Below, in pieces: positions 47,236-56,311 of a stretch of 64,000 bases of DNA; within the stretch, counting starts at the first letter, position 1, and each line of letters opens with the position of its first letter. Source of the stretch: Bacillota bacterium. GTDB taxonomy: Bacteria > Bacillota > Clostridia > Lachnospirales > Lachnospiraceae. The notes under the pieces were generated by a model. It did no database searches. It had not been told where the DNA came from and saw nothing but the letters and a program-made list of their open reading frames with translations. The position numbers were made by a program, and so were the translations under genes. The stretch is from positions 1 through 64,000 of the forward strand of contig JAEZVF010000060.1 in assembly GCA_023443225.1 (NCBI GenBank), written 5' to 3'.

Positions 47236-47575
47236 TGCGCTCCACCTCTAATCATAAAATTAATACATAAACAATACCATAAAATGTAATACATTTCAAT
47301 TGATGCTCCTCATAGCGTTACATATTTACTGGAGTGACATTTGATAAGTGATGATATAAATGAACGTTTTTTAAATTGAAACAGAGAAATTATAAAGGTC
47401 TTGTTGAAGGCCACTAAATTGGCTAGCCGTACTGCCTAAGATTTGGTACAATAGTAATGTTAGAAAATCTGAAAGGATGATAGAATGAAAGTCCTTAAGG
47501 TAAAACTTCAGTGGGGAAATAACATTACTGAAATGGTAAAGAAAGTACAGAAATTGTATAAGGGAGGAAACTACT
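47236..47575. other. Intergenic region upstream of the first DUF523 copy
   Basis: About 340 bases. A 35-codon ORF (47485-47592, MKVLKVKLQWGNN) overlaps the DUF523 start and looks like chance. It carries the GGGAGGAAACTACT ribosome site for DUF523. Sequence here does not match the region upstream of the second DUF523 copy, so this marks the left end of the duplication. Confidence 0.4.
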
Positions 47576-47995
47576 ATGAATATACTAGTTAGTGCATGTC
47601 TGCTTGGTATGAAATGCCGGTATGACGGAACAGGAATTGAAATGGAAGAACTTAAAACAGCATTTCCAGAGGACAACCTAATACCGGTATGTCCTGAAGT
47701 ACTCGGAGGACTTCCTATTCCACGTACCCCTGCTGAGCGAATTGGTGATAATATTATAACAAAGGCAGGGACAGATGTTACGAAAGAGTATATGCAAGGG
47801 GCTAAGGAAGTGCTAAAGCTTGCCAAGGATTGGAATTGCAGTTTAGCCATTCTAAAAGAACGCAGTCCTTCTTGCGGGTGTGGTAAAATTTACGATGGAA
47901 CTTTTACCGGTAAGCTGATTGATGGTAATGGAGTAACCGCTGAACTGTTGTTGAAAAATGATATCAAAGTAAAAGGAGAAACTTCGTTTCAATAG
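47576..47995 (+). CDS. DUF523-family protein, copy A of the duplicated block
   Basis: 139 aa. The family pattern VSACLLGMKCRYDGTG, PVCPEVLGGLPIPRTPAE and ERSPSCGCGKIYDG is intact, with conserved Cys residues suggesting a metal or redox site; function is unknown. It is a close paralogue of the gene at 54919-55368, but stops ten residues earlier (after GETSFQ). GGGAGGAAACTACT precedes the ATG. It is the only member of copy A that remains intact. Confidence 0.85.
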   Translation: MNILVSACLLGMKCRYDGTGIEMEELKTAFPEDNLIPVCPEVLGGLPIPRTPAERIGDNIITKAGTDVTKEYMQGAKEVLKLAKDWNCSLAILKERSPSCGCGKIYDGTFTGKLIDGNGVTAELLLKNDIKVKGETSFQ

Positions 47996-48022
47996 GTTTC
48001 CTCTTTCTAGAATAATCACCTT

Positions 48023-48165
48023 TTATTTGCTTATAGAATACACATAATGTGGCATATCCATATTATAATAGTGTTTTATAAATTGCTTTTCGAGCTGCAT
48101 TCCTACTCGTTTTGCAACATTCTGCGATGCATAGTTAGTATCTCTAATGATGCTAACTACTCTAT
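48023..48165 (-). pseudogene. GNAT acetyltransferase remnant (3' end only), copy A
   Basis: About 143 bases match, base by base with scattered changes, the 3' end of the GNAT gene at 55602-56117, from the stop codon inward. The match ends near 48160, where the sequence passes into the membrane-protein remnant; a short shared string (ATCTGCATT or similar) lies at the joint, suggesting microhomology deletion. The acetyl-CoA-binding region is lost. Confidence 0.85.
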
Positions 48166-48349
48166 CTGCATTCAGATTACACCAGTATTAATGTTACAAA
48201 GTGTATTTCAAACCGTAGCAGGGATAGAGACTCCGATTGCTGCTATGATTACAAAGATTGGAATCTTTATCTTACTGGGGATTTGGGCAAGCTATCTCCA
48301 GATAAGGTTATACAAAAATATGAAGTATTTCTTTCGCATTCCGGTATAG
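48165..48349 (+). pseudogene. Membrane protein remnant (3' end only), copy A
   Basis: Matches the last ~150 bases of the membrane gene at 56833-57735 (TPVLMLQSVFQTVAGIETPI, then the last helix). The stop TAA of the full copy is changed to TAT, so the frame runs on to 48349 and ends FFRIPV. The MarR gene and most of the membrane gene are missing from this copy. Confidence 0.85.
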
Positions 48350-48978
48350 AATTAATTCTAATTCCTCTTCCGTAAGTCCGAGTCTTTTTATGTGGTCAAA
48401 AGTTTCCATTTGACCACCCCAAGGTGAATCCCAATCCTCGTAACCGCCGGTATGTGCCAATACAATCTTTGGATTTTTGCCCTTTATTTGACCTAACATA
48501 GTAGCTGCACGTTTGGCGGTACAATGAACAGGATCCGGGAGGCCGATATCCTGACCAGAATGAATAACTACAATCAGGTCTAAATCAACTGCATATTGAA
48601 CGACTTTTATCATTTTTTGGTCATCAATAAAGGTTTTCTGATAATCTGGATGAAGTTTGATTCCTAAAAGTCCCATTTCTTTTATACGATCCAGCTTCTG
48701 AGTATAATCGTCTGTATCCGGGTGAATTCCACCAAAAGATATAATGCCGTCTTTTCCGGTTATGCTGCATGCATATTTATTAACAGTTTCAAATTGAGAA
48801 GGTTTTGTTACCACTGGAAGTATTACCGAGTAGGTAATATCATTCTCTCTCATGGACTTTTTTAGACCTTTCAAGGTTCCATCGGTATATGCTTTGATTT
48901 TACCCCGGGTTTCTAAGGTGTTTATGGTTTTTTTGCAATTTCATCAGGGAATATATGTGTATGAAAATCTATAATCAT
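48308..48978 (-). pseudogene. Amidohydrolase-family gene, copy A, with frameshift and internal deletion
   Basis: Near-identical to 57715-58518 but damaged twice. A one-base loss in a T-run near 48933 puts the N-terminal ~30 residues out of frame. An in-frame deletion removes about 45 residues between GGYEDWD and SPWGGQ, including the strand carrying VWLDISYSLG and ILFATD, the latter a likely metal-ligand Asp. The remaining frame opens at an internal ATG (48874). Not expected to be active. Confidence 0.88.
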
Positions 48979-49150
48979 AAGTATGCTCCAATCTTATCCT
49001 AGCATGTATCATTTCTCTTTTCTGAACAGTATTTTAGCACAATTCATGAAAATTCAAGTGTTCCAATCCAGTAGCATACTTTTATATTTATATAAAGCAG
49101 ATTAAATAATAATATATAGAATCTTAAAGTTTTATAACTTCATATACAGC

Positions 49151-49271
49151 CTATGGGAGTATCGATGTAAATAACAAAAGCTATGACAAAAGCCTCAAAA
49201 AGGGAAGTGACACAACCAAGAGTATTACTGCTAATTTAAGTAGTGGTAACTTAAAATTACAATTGGAATAA
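49151..49271 (+). pseudogene. DUF4097 lipoprotein remnant (3' end only), copy A
   Basis: The last ~120 bases match the 3' end of 58777-59811 (VNNKSYDKSLKKGS, then SSGN). Upstream, the leader region also matches until TTCATAT at about 49144, where copy B continues with its promoter; here it jumps straight to the 3' end. One deletion of about a kilobase explains the joint. Confidence 0.85.
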
Positions 49272-49317
49272 GGCCGTAAGTAAATAAATTGGACGTTTTG
49301 TCTTGGAGGTTATAGAT

Positions 49318-49392
49318 ACTCCGGGAGGATTACAGCCAGATTTATCGTATAGTGAAAGTATCCGATAAACCTAACTGCAGCCCTCCCGGAGT
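49318..49392 (+). terminator. Orphan two-tier terminator hairpin
   Basis: ACTCCGGGAGG (49318-49328) pairs with CCCTCCCGGAGT (49381-49392), with an inner TTTATCG/CGATAAA stem, then TTTTCTTTTA. No intact gene lies directly upstream, only the copy A remnant. Confidence 0.65.
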
Positions 49393-49624
49393 TTTCTTTT
49401 ATTTGGTGCAAAGCTGATTATGTATGTTTTTGACGATAACCAACGAGCAATAACCCTCTCCAACCACTTTCTTCACCGGTTGCTCCCGTAAATAGAAAGC
49501 AGGAGCGCACTTGCCACACAAACACTAACTTCCAATAAAAGAATCCTTAAAAGATATTGTATAATAATTAAAATATTAAATATGACAATAAATTTCCGAA
49601 AATATTCGAAAATTATAGTTGATT

Positions 49625-49653
49625 TTAACATTAAAGTATGATATTACTATAAT
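49625..49653 (+). promoter_or_regulatory. Sigma-A-type promoter for the amylase
   Basis: TTAACA, 17-base spacer, consensus TATAAT, 36 bases before the ATG. A ribosome site AAAAGGAGAAGGAT follows. No catabolite-repression palindrome was recognised beside it. Confidence 0.65.
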
Positions 49654-49688
49654 AGTATTATACATATTATCTAAAAAAGGAGAAGGAT

Positions 49689-52600
49689 ATGAAAAAGGGG
49701 AGTATAAGAAAACGTATAATGAGTTTACTAGTGGTACTTACAATGTTGTTAGGCCTATTGCCAAATAATTTGTTGGTACAATCGGCAGAAGTACAGACTA
49801 CAGAAGCACAAGATGCAGAAGTACAGACTACAGAAGCAGGAGTTACAGATCCAGAGTTAGCTGGACTAAAAAGTCCAGTTATTCATGAAAACGGTACGGT
49901 TACCTTTAATTATGTAGGTAATAGTAGCCAAGCGGTTGTTGTTAAAGGGTCATTTAATGGTTGGGCAGAAGTAGTAATGGATAAGATGACAACGACAGAT
50001 GGTAATACCTACTTTACAACTACAGTAGATGTCACTAAAGTCCCAGGGATCTATCCTTACGGATTTAACGATAATAATGGTGGAGGCTGGATAAGAGATC
50101 CACTGAATAATGCATACTATACTACTAATGACAACAAAGCATTAGTAAGAAATCCTATTGAAACAGAAACGGGTACAACAATTTATTATCCAACTTCTGA
50201 AGTAGAAGCAAAGTTACAATATAGAAAAGTTGGTGAAACAGATTATCAAACAATAATAATGGAAAAGGCGGCTTCCTTTAGTGATGGCATGTATAGCGCT
50301 ACTGTAACAGAAGCTGGTACATATGAGTATTACATAGAAGATGTATTAGGAAATAATATTGGAGATCCTAATAATTTTGAAACTGGGAATACTACTAAGA
50401 CTTTTAAGGTTGCCGAAATTGATAATGAAGTGGCAAACTTAAAGAGCCCAGTAATTAACGGCACTAGTGTTACTTTTAATTACTATGATACTGCAGCGGC
50501 GCAGGTGCGGGTTGCAGGAAGCTTTACAAGTTGGCAAGAAGGTGCATTATCAATGAAAAATGATAAGGGTATCTGGTCAATAACTTGCAAATTAGAGCCA
50601 GGGGTTTATGCGTACAAATTCATTAGGAATACAAGTGATTGGATTACTGATCCTAAAAATAACAGTACAGTTGATGGTAATAGTGCATTTTATGTAGAAG
50701 GCCTTACATTAGGAAAAACTCTTGATGTTAAAAAGGGAGAGGCAACTACATTACCGGCAACAGGACAATTGTATACAAGTCTGAAAGGACAGGAAGTTGC
50801 TGTAGACTATACGTTATCAGACGATGACACTAAAGCTGGGGTAACAATTACAGATGGTAAGATTACTATTCCAGCAAATTATACAAATCCTACACTTAAA
50901 TTAAAAGTATCTGCTGAATCATATGAGTATTCCAGTGTGATTAATGTTATTGATAAACTATATACCTATAATATTAACTACTATCGTAGTGATGAGAATT
51001 ACTCTGATAAGGACATTTGGTTCTGGGGAAGTGGAATAAATGGTTCAGCTATATTATTTAATGGAACTTATACGGATGCAAAAGGACGTATCTGGGCAAC
51101 AGCAAGCACAACGTTTAAGCTCGATAAAGCACAATTTATCATACGTACGACAGATAGTGGACATACACAGTGGCTTGGTCAAGAGAATACTAGAGATTGT
51201 GCAATAGCTAGTGGTACCGAAAGTGCAGACCTATGGGTTATTTCTACACTTGATGACGTAGCAACAGAAGAACCTAATGAAATTGTAGTTCCAGATACTC
51301 GATATGTAATATTAAAATACGTTAGAGGAGATGGAGATTATACTGATTGGAATGTCTATACTTGGACGGATAGTACAAGAACTATAGACTTCGATAAGAA
51401 CGGAATTGCTTTAGTTCCAGTTAATCAAAGCACTACACAGTTGGATTTTATAATACGAAAAGGATATCCAGCTGAAGGTGAAATATGGGTTAAGGATGGT
51501 GGAGATTGTTCTGTTAAGATTCCACTGAATCAAACCATTGTGAAAGGGATCATACCAAGTGGACAGACAAGTAACATAAAGTTGCTTCCTTATAATAACG
51601 GTTATACAATAGATGGTAATAATAAAATCATTCATTTCACATATAGAGATGACAATATGTTTAAAGAAGGTACTTTAGAGACCCTTAGCGAGGTAAGCGT
51701 TGAGGTAAATGGTACTAAATACCCTATGACATATAATAGTGAAAATGAACGTTATGAATACGATTATAACTTAAGTAAGGATGGGCAATTCTTGTACTGT
51801 TATTATGTTAAGAAAACAGTTGGGTCTAAAGAAGAAGTAATACTTGATAAGTATAATGACAAAGTAGTTGATGGAAAATCTGCGTTGGAGTATAAAGATA
51901 TTACTGAAGACATAATTGCAAGTGTGCAAGCATCTAGCATAAATTACAGACAAAATGCAGTATTGTCTATTAGCATTAGTAATAAGGATGGAGAAACTGC
52001 TTTAATTCCTACCGAAGCATATGTCGATTTAAGTAGTTTAGGTGGTGAATCAAAGGTTTCTGTTGAAACTGATTTAATGGAAATTAGTATTGCAGTGACG
52101 GAATCTACAAAGTATGGTAAGAAACAAATACCGGTAACAGTTGTGGATCAGTATGGTAAAAAACATGTTATAACAACAAGTGTTACGGTTGTAGCACCTA
52201 CCCCAAATAGTAATGATTTTGATTGGGAAGAAGCAGTTATTTACTTTATGGTTACAGACCGTTTTAAAGACGGCAATACCGCAAATAATGATGCATATGG
52301 AGTAGGAGACTACAATATTGATCCGAAAACGGGAAGTAGTAGTTATCATGGTGGAGACTTTGCAGGTGTAACATCAAAATTAGATTATTTAAAAGACCTA
52401 GGTATTAATACAATTTGGGTTACGCCTATTGTAGAAAACATAACACAAAGTCAGGCTTCTACAGAACCACCTATGGAATCCTATGGATATCATGGATACT
52501 GGACGAGTAATTTTGAAGAATTAAATAAACACCTTGGAACAGAAGCTGAATTAAAAGAGTTAATATCGCAAGCACATAGTCGCGGAATCAAGATTATGGT

Positions 52601-54734
52601 TGATATAGTAATTAATCATGCAGGTTATGGAACGGAAAACACATTCAAGGGAATGTTCCGTGACAAAAATGTTTCAGGTGATACAATCTTAGATTCACTT
52701 GCTGGACTTCCAGACTTTGCAACAGAGAAGGTAGAGGTTCGGAATAAGTTGATTGAGTGGCAAATGGCTTGGATGGAAGGATACGATATTGACTACTTCC
52801 GAGTTGATACCGTTAAGCATGTTGAGACAACAACATGGGCAGCATTTAAAAACGCCCTTACAAGGAGTAATCCTGAATTTAAGTTAATTGGTGAATATGC
52901 AGGAGCAGGTACCTCAAATGACTTTGATTATTTGAATACAGGTAAGATGGATTCATTACTTAACTTTGATTTTAATAACATGGCAACTAACTTTGTAAAG
53001 GGAAAAGTTGAAGAAGTAGAAAAACAATTAGAAACAGCTAATAATATGTTAAGTAATACAGGTACGATTGGTAATTTCTTAAGTTCTCATGATGAAATCG
53101 GATTTTTAGCTTCATTAGAATCAACCGAAACGAAAGAAGTTAGTACAAATTTGGCCAAGATAGCGGCTACATTACAAATAACTGCAAAAGGTCAACCAGT
53201 TATCTATTATGGTGAGGAATTAGGACAGAGTGGTCTTAATAATTACCCATACCAAACTAATCGTTACGATATTGACTGGAGTATTGCTAACGATGAGAAT
53301 AGTATGTATACCCATTATAAACAACTGTTAAAGGTTCGTAATGATAATACAAAAGTATTTGCAAAAGGATCTAGAAAGACAGTTGCAGGAAGCGATGCAG
53401 ATGGTTTCTTAGTTGTGGAAAGAGAGTACGATGGTAAGAAGGCATTAGTTGGATTCAATCTAAACGATACCGAAAAGGAAGTTACCATCCATGTAGGTAC
53501 AATGAAGGGTAATACGATTACCGATCAGTACAATAAGTTGGCATATACAGTAGATATTAAAAATAATATTACATTTACTATTCCAGCAGTGCAAGATGGA
53601 GGAACATCCATTTTGATTTATGAGAACAAGCCAGCAGTAATTGATAATGGAAATTCTGGAAATTCAGAAAATTCAGGGAATTCAGGGACAACAGACCAAA
53701 CAACCAACCTAACTTCTGATAATTGGTCAGATGTACAGAAATCTATATCTGAAATGATTAAGAATACATCTACAGAAAAAGAAACTACATTTATCATTGA
53801 TATGAAAGAGGCTACAACAATACCAGTAGAGGTATTTTCCTTAATTACTAATACAAACATTTCTGTTGTTTTAAATATGAAAGGCTATAGCTGGACAATA
53901 ACTGCTAAGGATGTTGATACAAAAAAATGGTTAGAATTTGAAAAAAATAATAAAGTAGTTGATTTACTAGTTACTAAGATTACTGATAAAGATACGCTAT
54001 CAAGTATGGATAAGGCATTAAATGGCAATAAAGGTTTGTGTTATCTTGATATTAATCATAACGGTGCAATACCATTTAATGCAGTACTTAATTATTTTGT
54101 AGGTGAAGAGTATGCAAATACTTCCCTCTTCTATAACTACTACAATGAGAATACTAGTAAAGTAGAACCAATCGGATATGGAAAAGTAACTGAAAAAGGC
54201 TTTATTCAGTCGTCATTCAGCCACTTCTCTAAATATGTAATTACTGCAGAAAATAAGGTATTACCAACAGTTATTAAATCGAAAACATTATATGTTAAGA
54301 AAACTTATAACCTACAAACTAAAATTAAGAATTTATTGAGAGATGATCAAGTGTTTTTCAAATCAAGTAATAAATCCATTGCTATGGTAAGTAGTGAAGG
54401 AAAGATTACAGCTAAAAAGGCTGGAACAGCAACAATCACTACAACAATTGTTCAGAATGGTAAGACGTATACATATAAGACTAAAGTGGTAGTAAAGAAA
54501 CCCTTTATAAAATTCACGTCATCAACGAAAACAATTAATGTTAGTGAAACATTTACATTTAAGTCGGAAGTTTATGGCGATTCATCTACTATAAATTACA
54601 GTGTATCTGACACAAAGCTTGCAACCATTGATAAGAAGACAGGTAAGCTAAAGACTAAGAAAGCTGGTAAGGTAGTAGTTACAGCTAAGGCTGGAGGGAT
54701 TACAAAGAAGTTCACAGTAGTTATAAAAAAGTAA
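49689..54734 (+). CDS. Large extracellular multidomain GH13 alpha-amylase
   Basis: 1681-aa secreted starch-degrading enzyme. Order: signal peptide (1-33); Thr/Glu-rich repeat; CBM48-like module (about 60-160); Ig-like linker; second CBM48-like module (about 255-345); two CBM41-like modules (about 432-530 and 545-640, each with Y...GDY/ENY...W pattern); Ig-like regions; GH13 barrel (about 842-1260) with VDIVINHAGYG, nucleophile Asp1040 in YFRVDTVKHV, acid Glu1069 in LIGEYAG and Asp1135 in SSHDEIG; Asn/Ser-Gly linker; then a ~330-residue C-terminal module shared with the surface protein at 9671, ending in two Big_2-like repeats. Pullulanase activity is an alternative because of CBM41/48. It lies between the two copies of the duplicated block. 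Confidence 0.93.
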   Translation: MKKGSIRKRIMSLLVVLTMLLGLLPNNLLVQSAEVQTTEAQDAEVQTTEAGVTDPELAGLKSPVIHENGTVTFNYVGNSSQAVVVKGSFNGWAEVVMDKMTTTDGNTYFTTTVDVTKVPGIYPYGFNDNNGGGWIRDPLNNAYYTTNDNKALVRNPIETETGTTIYYPTSEVEAKLQYRKVGETDYQTIIMEKAASFSDGMYSATVTEAGTYEYYIEDVLGNNIGDPNNFETGNTTKTFKVAEIDNEVANLKSPVINGTSVTFNYYDTAAAQVRVAGSFTSWQEGALSMKNDKGIWSITCKLEPGVYAYKFIRNTSDWITDPKNNSTVDGNSAFYVEGLTLGKTLDVKKGEATTLPATGQLYTSLKGQEVAVDYTLSDDDTKAGVTITDGKITIPANYTNPTLKLKVSAESYEYSSVINVIDKLYTYNINYYRSDENYSDKDIWFWGSGINGSAILFNGTYTDAKGRIWATASTTFKLDKAQFIIRTTDSGHTQWLGQENTRDCAIASGTESADLWVISTLDDVATEEPNEIVVPDTRYVILKYVRGDGDYTDWNVYTWTDSTRTIDFDKNGIALVPVNQSTTQLDFIIRKGYPAEGEIWVKDGGDCSVKIPLNQTIVKGIIPSGQTSNIKLLPYNNGYTIDGNNKIIHFTYRDDNMFKEGTLETLSEVSVEVNGTKYPMTYNSENERYEYDYNLSKDGQFLYCYYVKKTVGSKEEVILDKYNDKVVDGKSALEYKDITEDIIASVQASSINYRQNAVLSISISNKDGETALIPTEAYVDLSSLGGESKVSVETDLMEISIAVTESTKYGKKQIPVTVVDQYGKKHVITTSVTVVAPTPNSNDFDWEEAVIYFMVTDRFKDGNTANNDAYGVGDYNIDPKTGSSSYHGGDFAGVTSKLDYLKDLGINTIWVTPIVENITQSQASTEPPMESYGYHGYWTSNFEELNKHLGTEAELKELISQAHSRGIKIMVDIVINHAGYGTENTFKGMFRDKNVSGDTILDSLAGLPDFATEKVEVRNKLIEWQMAWMEGYDIDYFRVDTVKHVETTTWAAFKNALTRSNPEFKLIGEYAGAGTSNDFDYLNTGKMDSLLNFDFNNMATNFVKGKVEEVEKQLETANNMLSNTGTIGNFLSSHDEIGFLASLESTETKEVSTNLAKIAATLQITAKGQPVIYYGEELGQSGLNNYPYQTNRYDIDWSIANDENSMYTHYKQLLKVRNDNTKVFAKGSRKTVAGSDADGFLVVEREYDGKKALVGFNLNDTEKEVTIHVGTMKGNTITDQYNKLAYTVDIKNNITFTIPAVQDGGTSILIYENKPAVIDNGNSGNSENSGNSGTTDQTTNLTSDNWSDVQKSISEMIKNTSTEKETTFIIDMKEATTIPVEVFSLITNTNISVVLNMKGYSWTITAKDVDTKKWLEFEKNNKVVDLLVTKITDKDTLSSMDKALNGNKGLCYLDINHNGAIPFNAVLNYFVGEEYANTSLFYNYYNENTSKVEPIGYGKVTEKGFIQSSFSHFSKYVITAENKVLPTVIKSKTLYVKKTYNLQTKIKNLLRDDQVFFKSSNKSIAMVSSEGKITAKKAGTATITTTIVQNGKTYTYKTKVVVKKPFIKFTSSTKTINVSETFTFKSEVYGDSSTINYSVSDTKLATIDKKTGKLKTKKAGKVVVTAKAGGITKKFTVVIKK

Positions 54735-54918
54735 GTCTGTATTCATTAAAGCTATCATAATTAAGAAAAAAGTAATTTGGAATCGTGTAAAAGAGGTGGA
54801 ATTCCCCTTTTACACGATTTTAACACTACTTACAGATAATTCAGAATTATCTGATGCATAGCGAAAATTGATGTGCGAAGTTAAGTGATTTAATAATAAT
54901 ATGTCGAAAGGAAATTAT

Positions 54919-55368
54919 ATGAATATAATTGTAAGTGCTTGTCTGCTTGGTATTAAATGTCGATATGACGGAACAGGAGTAAAGATCAAAGAGTTAATAG
55001 AGGCTTTTCCGAATGATAATCTAATACCGGTATGTCCCGAAGTACTCGGAGGACTTCCGACCCCACGCACTCCTGCCGAGCGAATCGGTGATAACATCAT
55101 AACAAAGACAGGGAATGATGTTACAAAAGAGTATATGAAGGGTGCCAAGGAAGTCCTGAAACTTGCCAAGGATAAGGAATGTTGTTTAGCCATACTAAAA
55201 GAACGCAGTCCTTCTTGCGGATGTGGTAAAATCTACGATGGAACTTTTACTGGTAAGCTGATTGAGGGTAATGGAGTAACTACGGAATTACTTTTAAAGA
55301 ATGGAATTACGGTAAAAGGGGAAACTTCATTTCAAGAAGTTATTAATACTTGCATTAGTATGAAGTGA
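54919..55368 (+). CDS. DUF523-family protein, copy B of the duplicated block
   Basis: 149 aa, with the same conserved Cys-containing segments as copy A (VSACLLGIKCRYDGTG, ERSPSCGCGKIYDG). GAAAGGAAATTAT precedes ATG 54919; an in-frame ATG six codons earlier overlaps that site. Function unknown. The 233 bases after it, up to the GNAT stop, contain no intact gene; a short frame ending LATPIIRWHNKEIT near 55520 may be a worn membrane-protein remnant. Confidence 0.87.
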   Translation: MNIIVSACLLGIKCRYDGTGVKIKELIEAFPNDNLIPVCPEVLGGLPTPRTPAERIGDNIITKTGNDVTKEYMKGAKEVLKLAKDKECCLAILKERSPSCGCGKIYDGTFTGKLIEGNGVTTELLLKNGITVKGETSFQEVINTCISMK

Positions 55369-55601
55369 GTGTTAAAATATGTAAAATACATTGAAATACC
55401 GTCTTATCTATTTTGTGACGTATATCGCATTCAGTTATAGACAGGAAGGTCTTTGTGCTGTATTAGGATTCATGCTGGCAACCCCTATTATTAGGTGGCA
55501 TAATAAAGAGATTACTTGATAAATTTCAAAGCGGTTTCATAGGACACATCAGGAAATTGCTCTCTGACATGTGCGATGATCTGTTCTCTTAATCACGTAT
55601 T

Positions 55602-56117
55602 TTATTTGCTTATTGAATATACATAATGTGGCATATCCATATTATAATAATGCTTTATAAATTGCTTTTCGAGCTGCATTCCTACTCGTTTTGCAACGTT
55701 TTGAGATGCATAGTTGGTATCTCTGATAATGCTGACAACTCTATTTGCTTTAAGATGCTCAAAAGCATAGTCCCTACATGCCTTGGCAGCTTCGGTAGCA
55801 TATCCTTTATGCCAATATTTCCGTTTGACTAAGTAACCAATCTCTAACTCATCGGTGCCTTCAACATTTTGAATCGTAAGACCTACTTGACCGATAAAAC
55901 AATTCGTAGTTTTATCAATGACTGCCCATAGTCCAAATCCTAATTGTCTATATCGATCAAATTGTCTCTTCAGCCAGTTCTGTACTTCAATATCCGAAAA
56001 CGCATGCTCGTAAGCATACATAGCTTCAATATCCTGTAATATTTCACAAAGGTCGCCAAAATCACTCTGCTCTATTTCTCTTAAATAGATTCGTTCCGTT
56101 TCTAAAATTATCTTCAC
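55602..56117 (-). CDS. GNAT-family (RimJ/RimL-type) N-acetyltransferase
   Basis: 171 aa. N-terminal TERIYLREIEQSDF, central WAVIDKTTNCFIGQVGL, and the acetyl-CoA-binding segment IGYLVKRKYWHKGYATEAAK followed by NYASQNVAKRVGM are characteristic of the ribosomal-protein/small-molecule acetyltransferase branch. GTG start, with GGAGGGAAATTT upstream on the minus strand. Substrate unknown. Its 3' end is duplicated at 48023-48165. Confidence 0.92.
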   Translation of the reverse strand: MKIILETERIYLREIEQSDFGDLCEILQDIEAMYAYEHAFSDIEVQNWLKRQFDRYRQLGFGLWAVIDKTTNCFIGQVGLTIQNVEGTDELEIGYLVKRKYWHKGYATEAAKACRDYAFEHLKANRVVSIIRDTNYASQNVAKRVGMQLEKQFIKHYYNMDMPHYVYSISK

Positions 56118-56234
56118 AAATTTCCCTCCAATGACGTTATTGTATTAATGATAATTATATGACAGGTATATTTACTATATTTAGCATATGACTAAAACTT
56201 GGAATTTATCATAAGTATATAGAATAAATTATGA

Positions 56235-56263
56235 TTGACAATATGCAATATATTGCATATAAT
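56235..56263 (+). promoter_or_regulatory. Consensus promoter with a 20-base palindrome as its spacer
   Basis: Perfect TTGACA (56235-56240), 17-base spacer, perfect TATAAT (56258-56263). The spacer is the start of the palindrome ATATGCAATATATTGCATAT (56241-56260). Confidence 0.85.
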
Positions 56264-56286
56264 AAATGCGTAATATATTGCGTAAA
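56241..56286 (+). promoter_or_regulatory. Tandem palindromic operator, likely for the MarR regulator
   Basis: A perfect 20-base palindrome (56241-56260) overlaps the -10 element, and a near-copy, TGCGTAATATATTGCGTA, follows at about 56267-56284. Both centre on a TATA flanked by GC-containing half-sites, the size and symmetry expected for a MarR dimer. The regulator's own gene starts 26 bases later, so autorepression is likely. Confidence 0.7.
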
Positions 56287-56311
56287 AATATAAACGGAAA
56301 TGGAGAAAGTA

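Larger units (their letters stand above)
49272..49688. other. Region between duplication copy A and the amylase gene
   Basis: 417 bases with no gene. It holds the two-tier terminator-like hairpin at 49318-49392 and the amylase promoter at 49625-49653. The segment between them shows no ORF or repeat that I can identify. Confidence 0.5.

Noticed and set aside
47485..47592. 35-codon ORF before DUF523 copy A
   Set aside because: No ribosome site, overlaps the next start, and no counterpart upstream of copy B.
47371..47850. A 159-aa minus-strand ORF and its counterpart at 54915-55193
   Set aside because: Both are antisense shadows of the DUF523 genes, open because of that gene's codon use.
48047..48349. 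A 100-aa protein-coding gene
   Set aside because: The frame is a chimera of antisense GNAT sequence and the tail of a membrane-protein remnant; no ribosome site.
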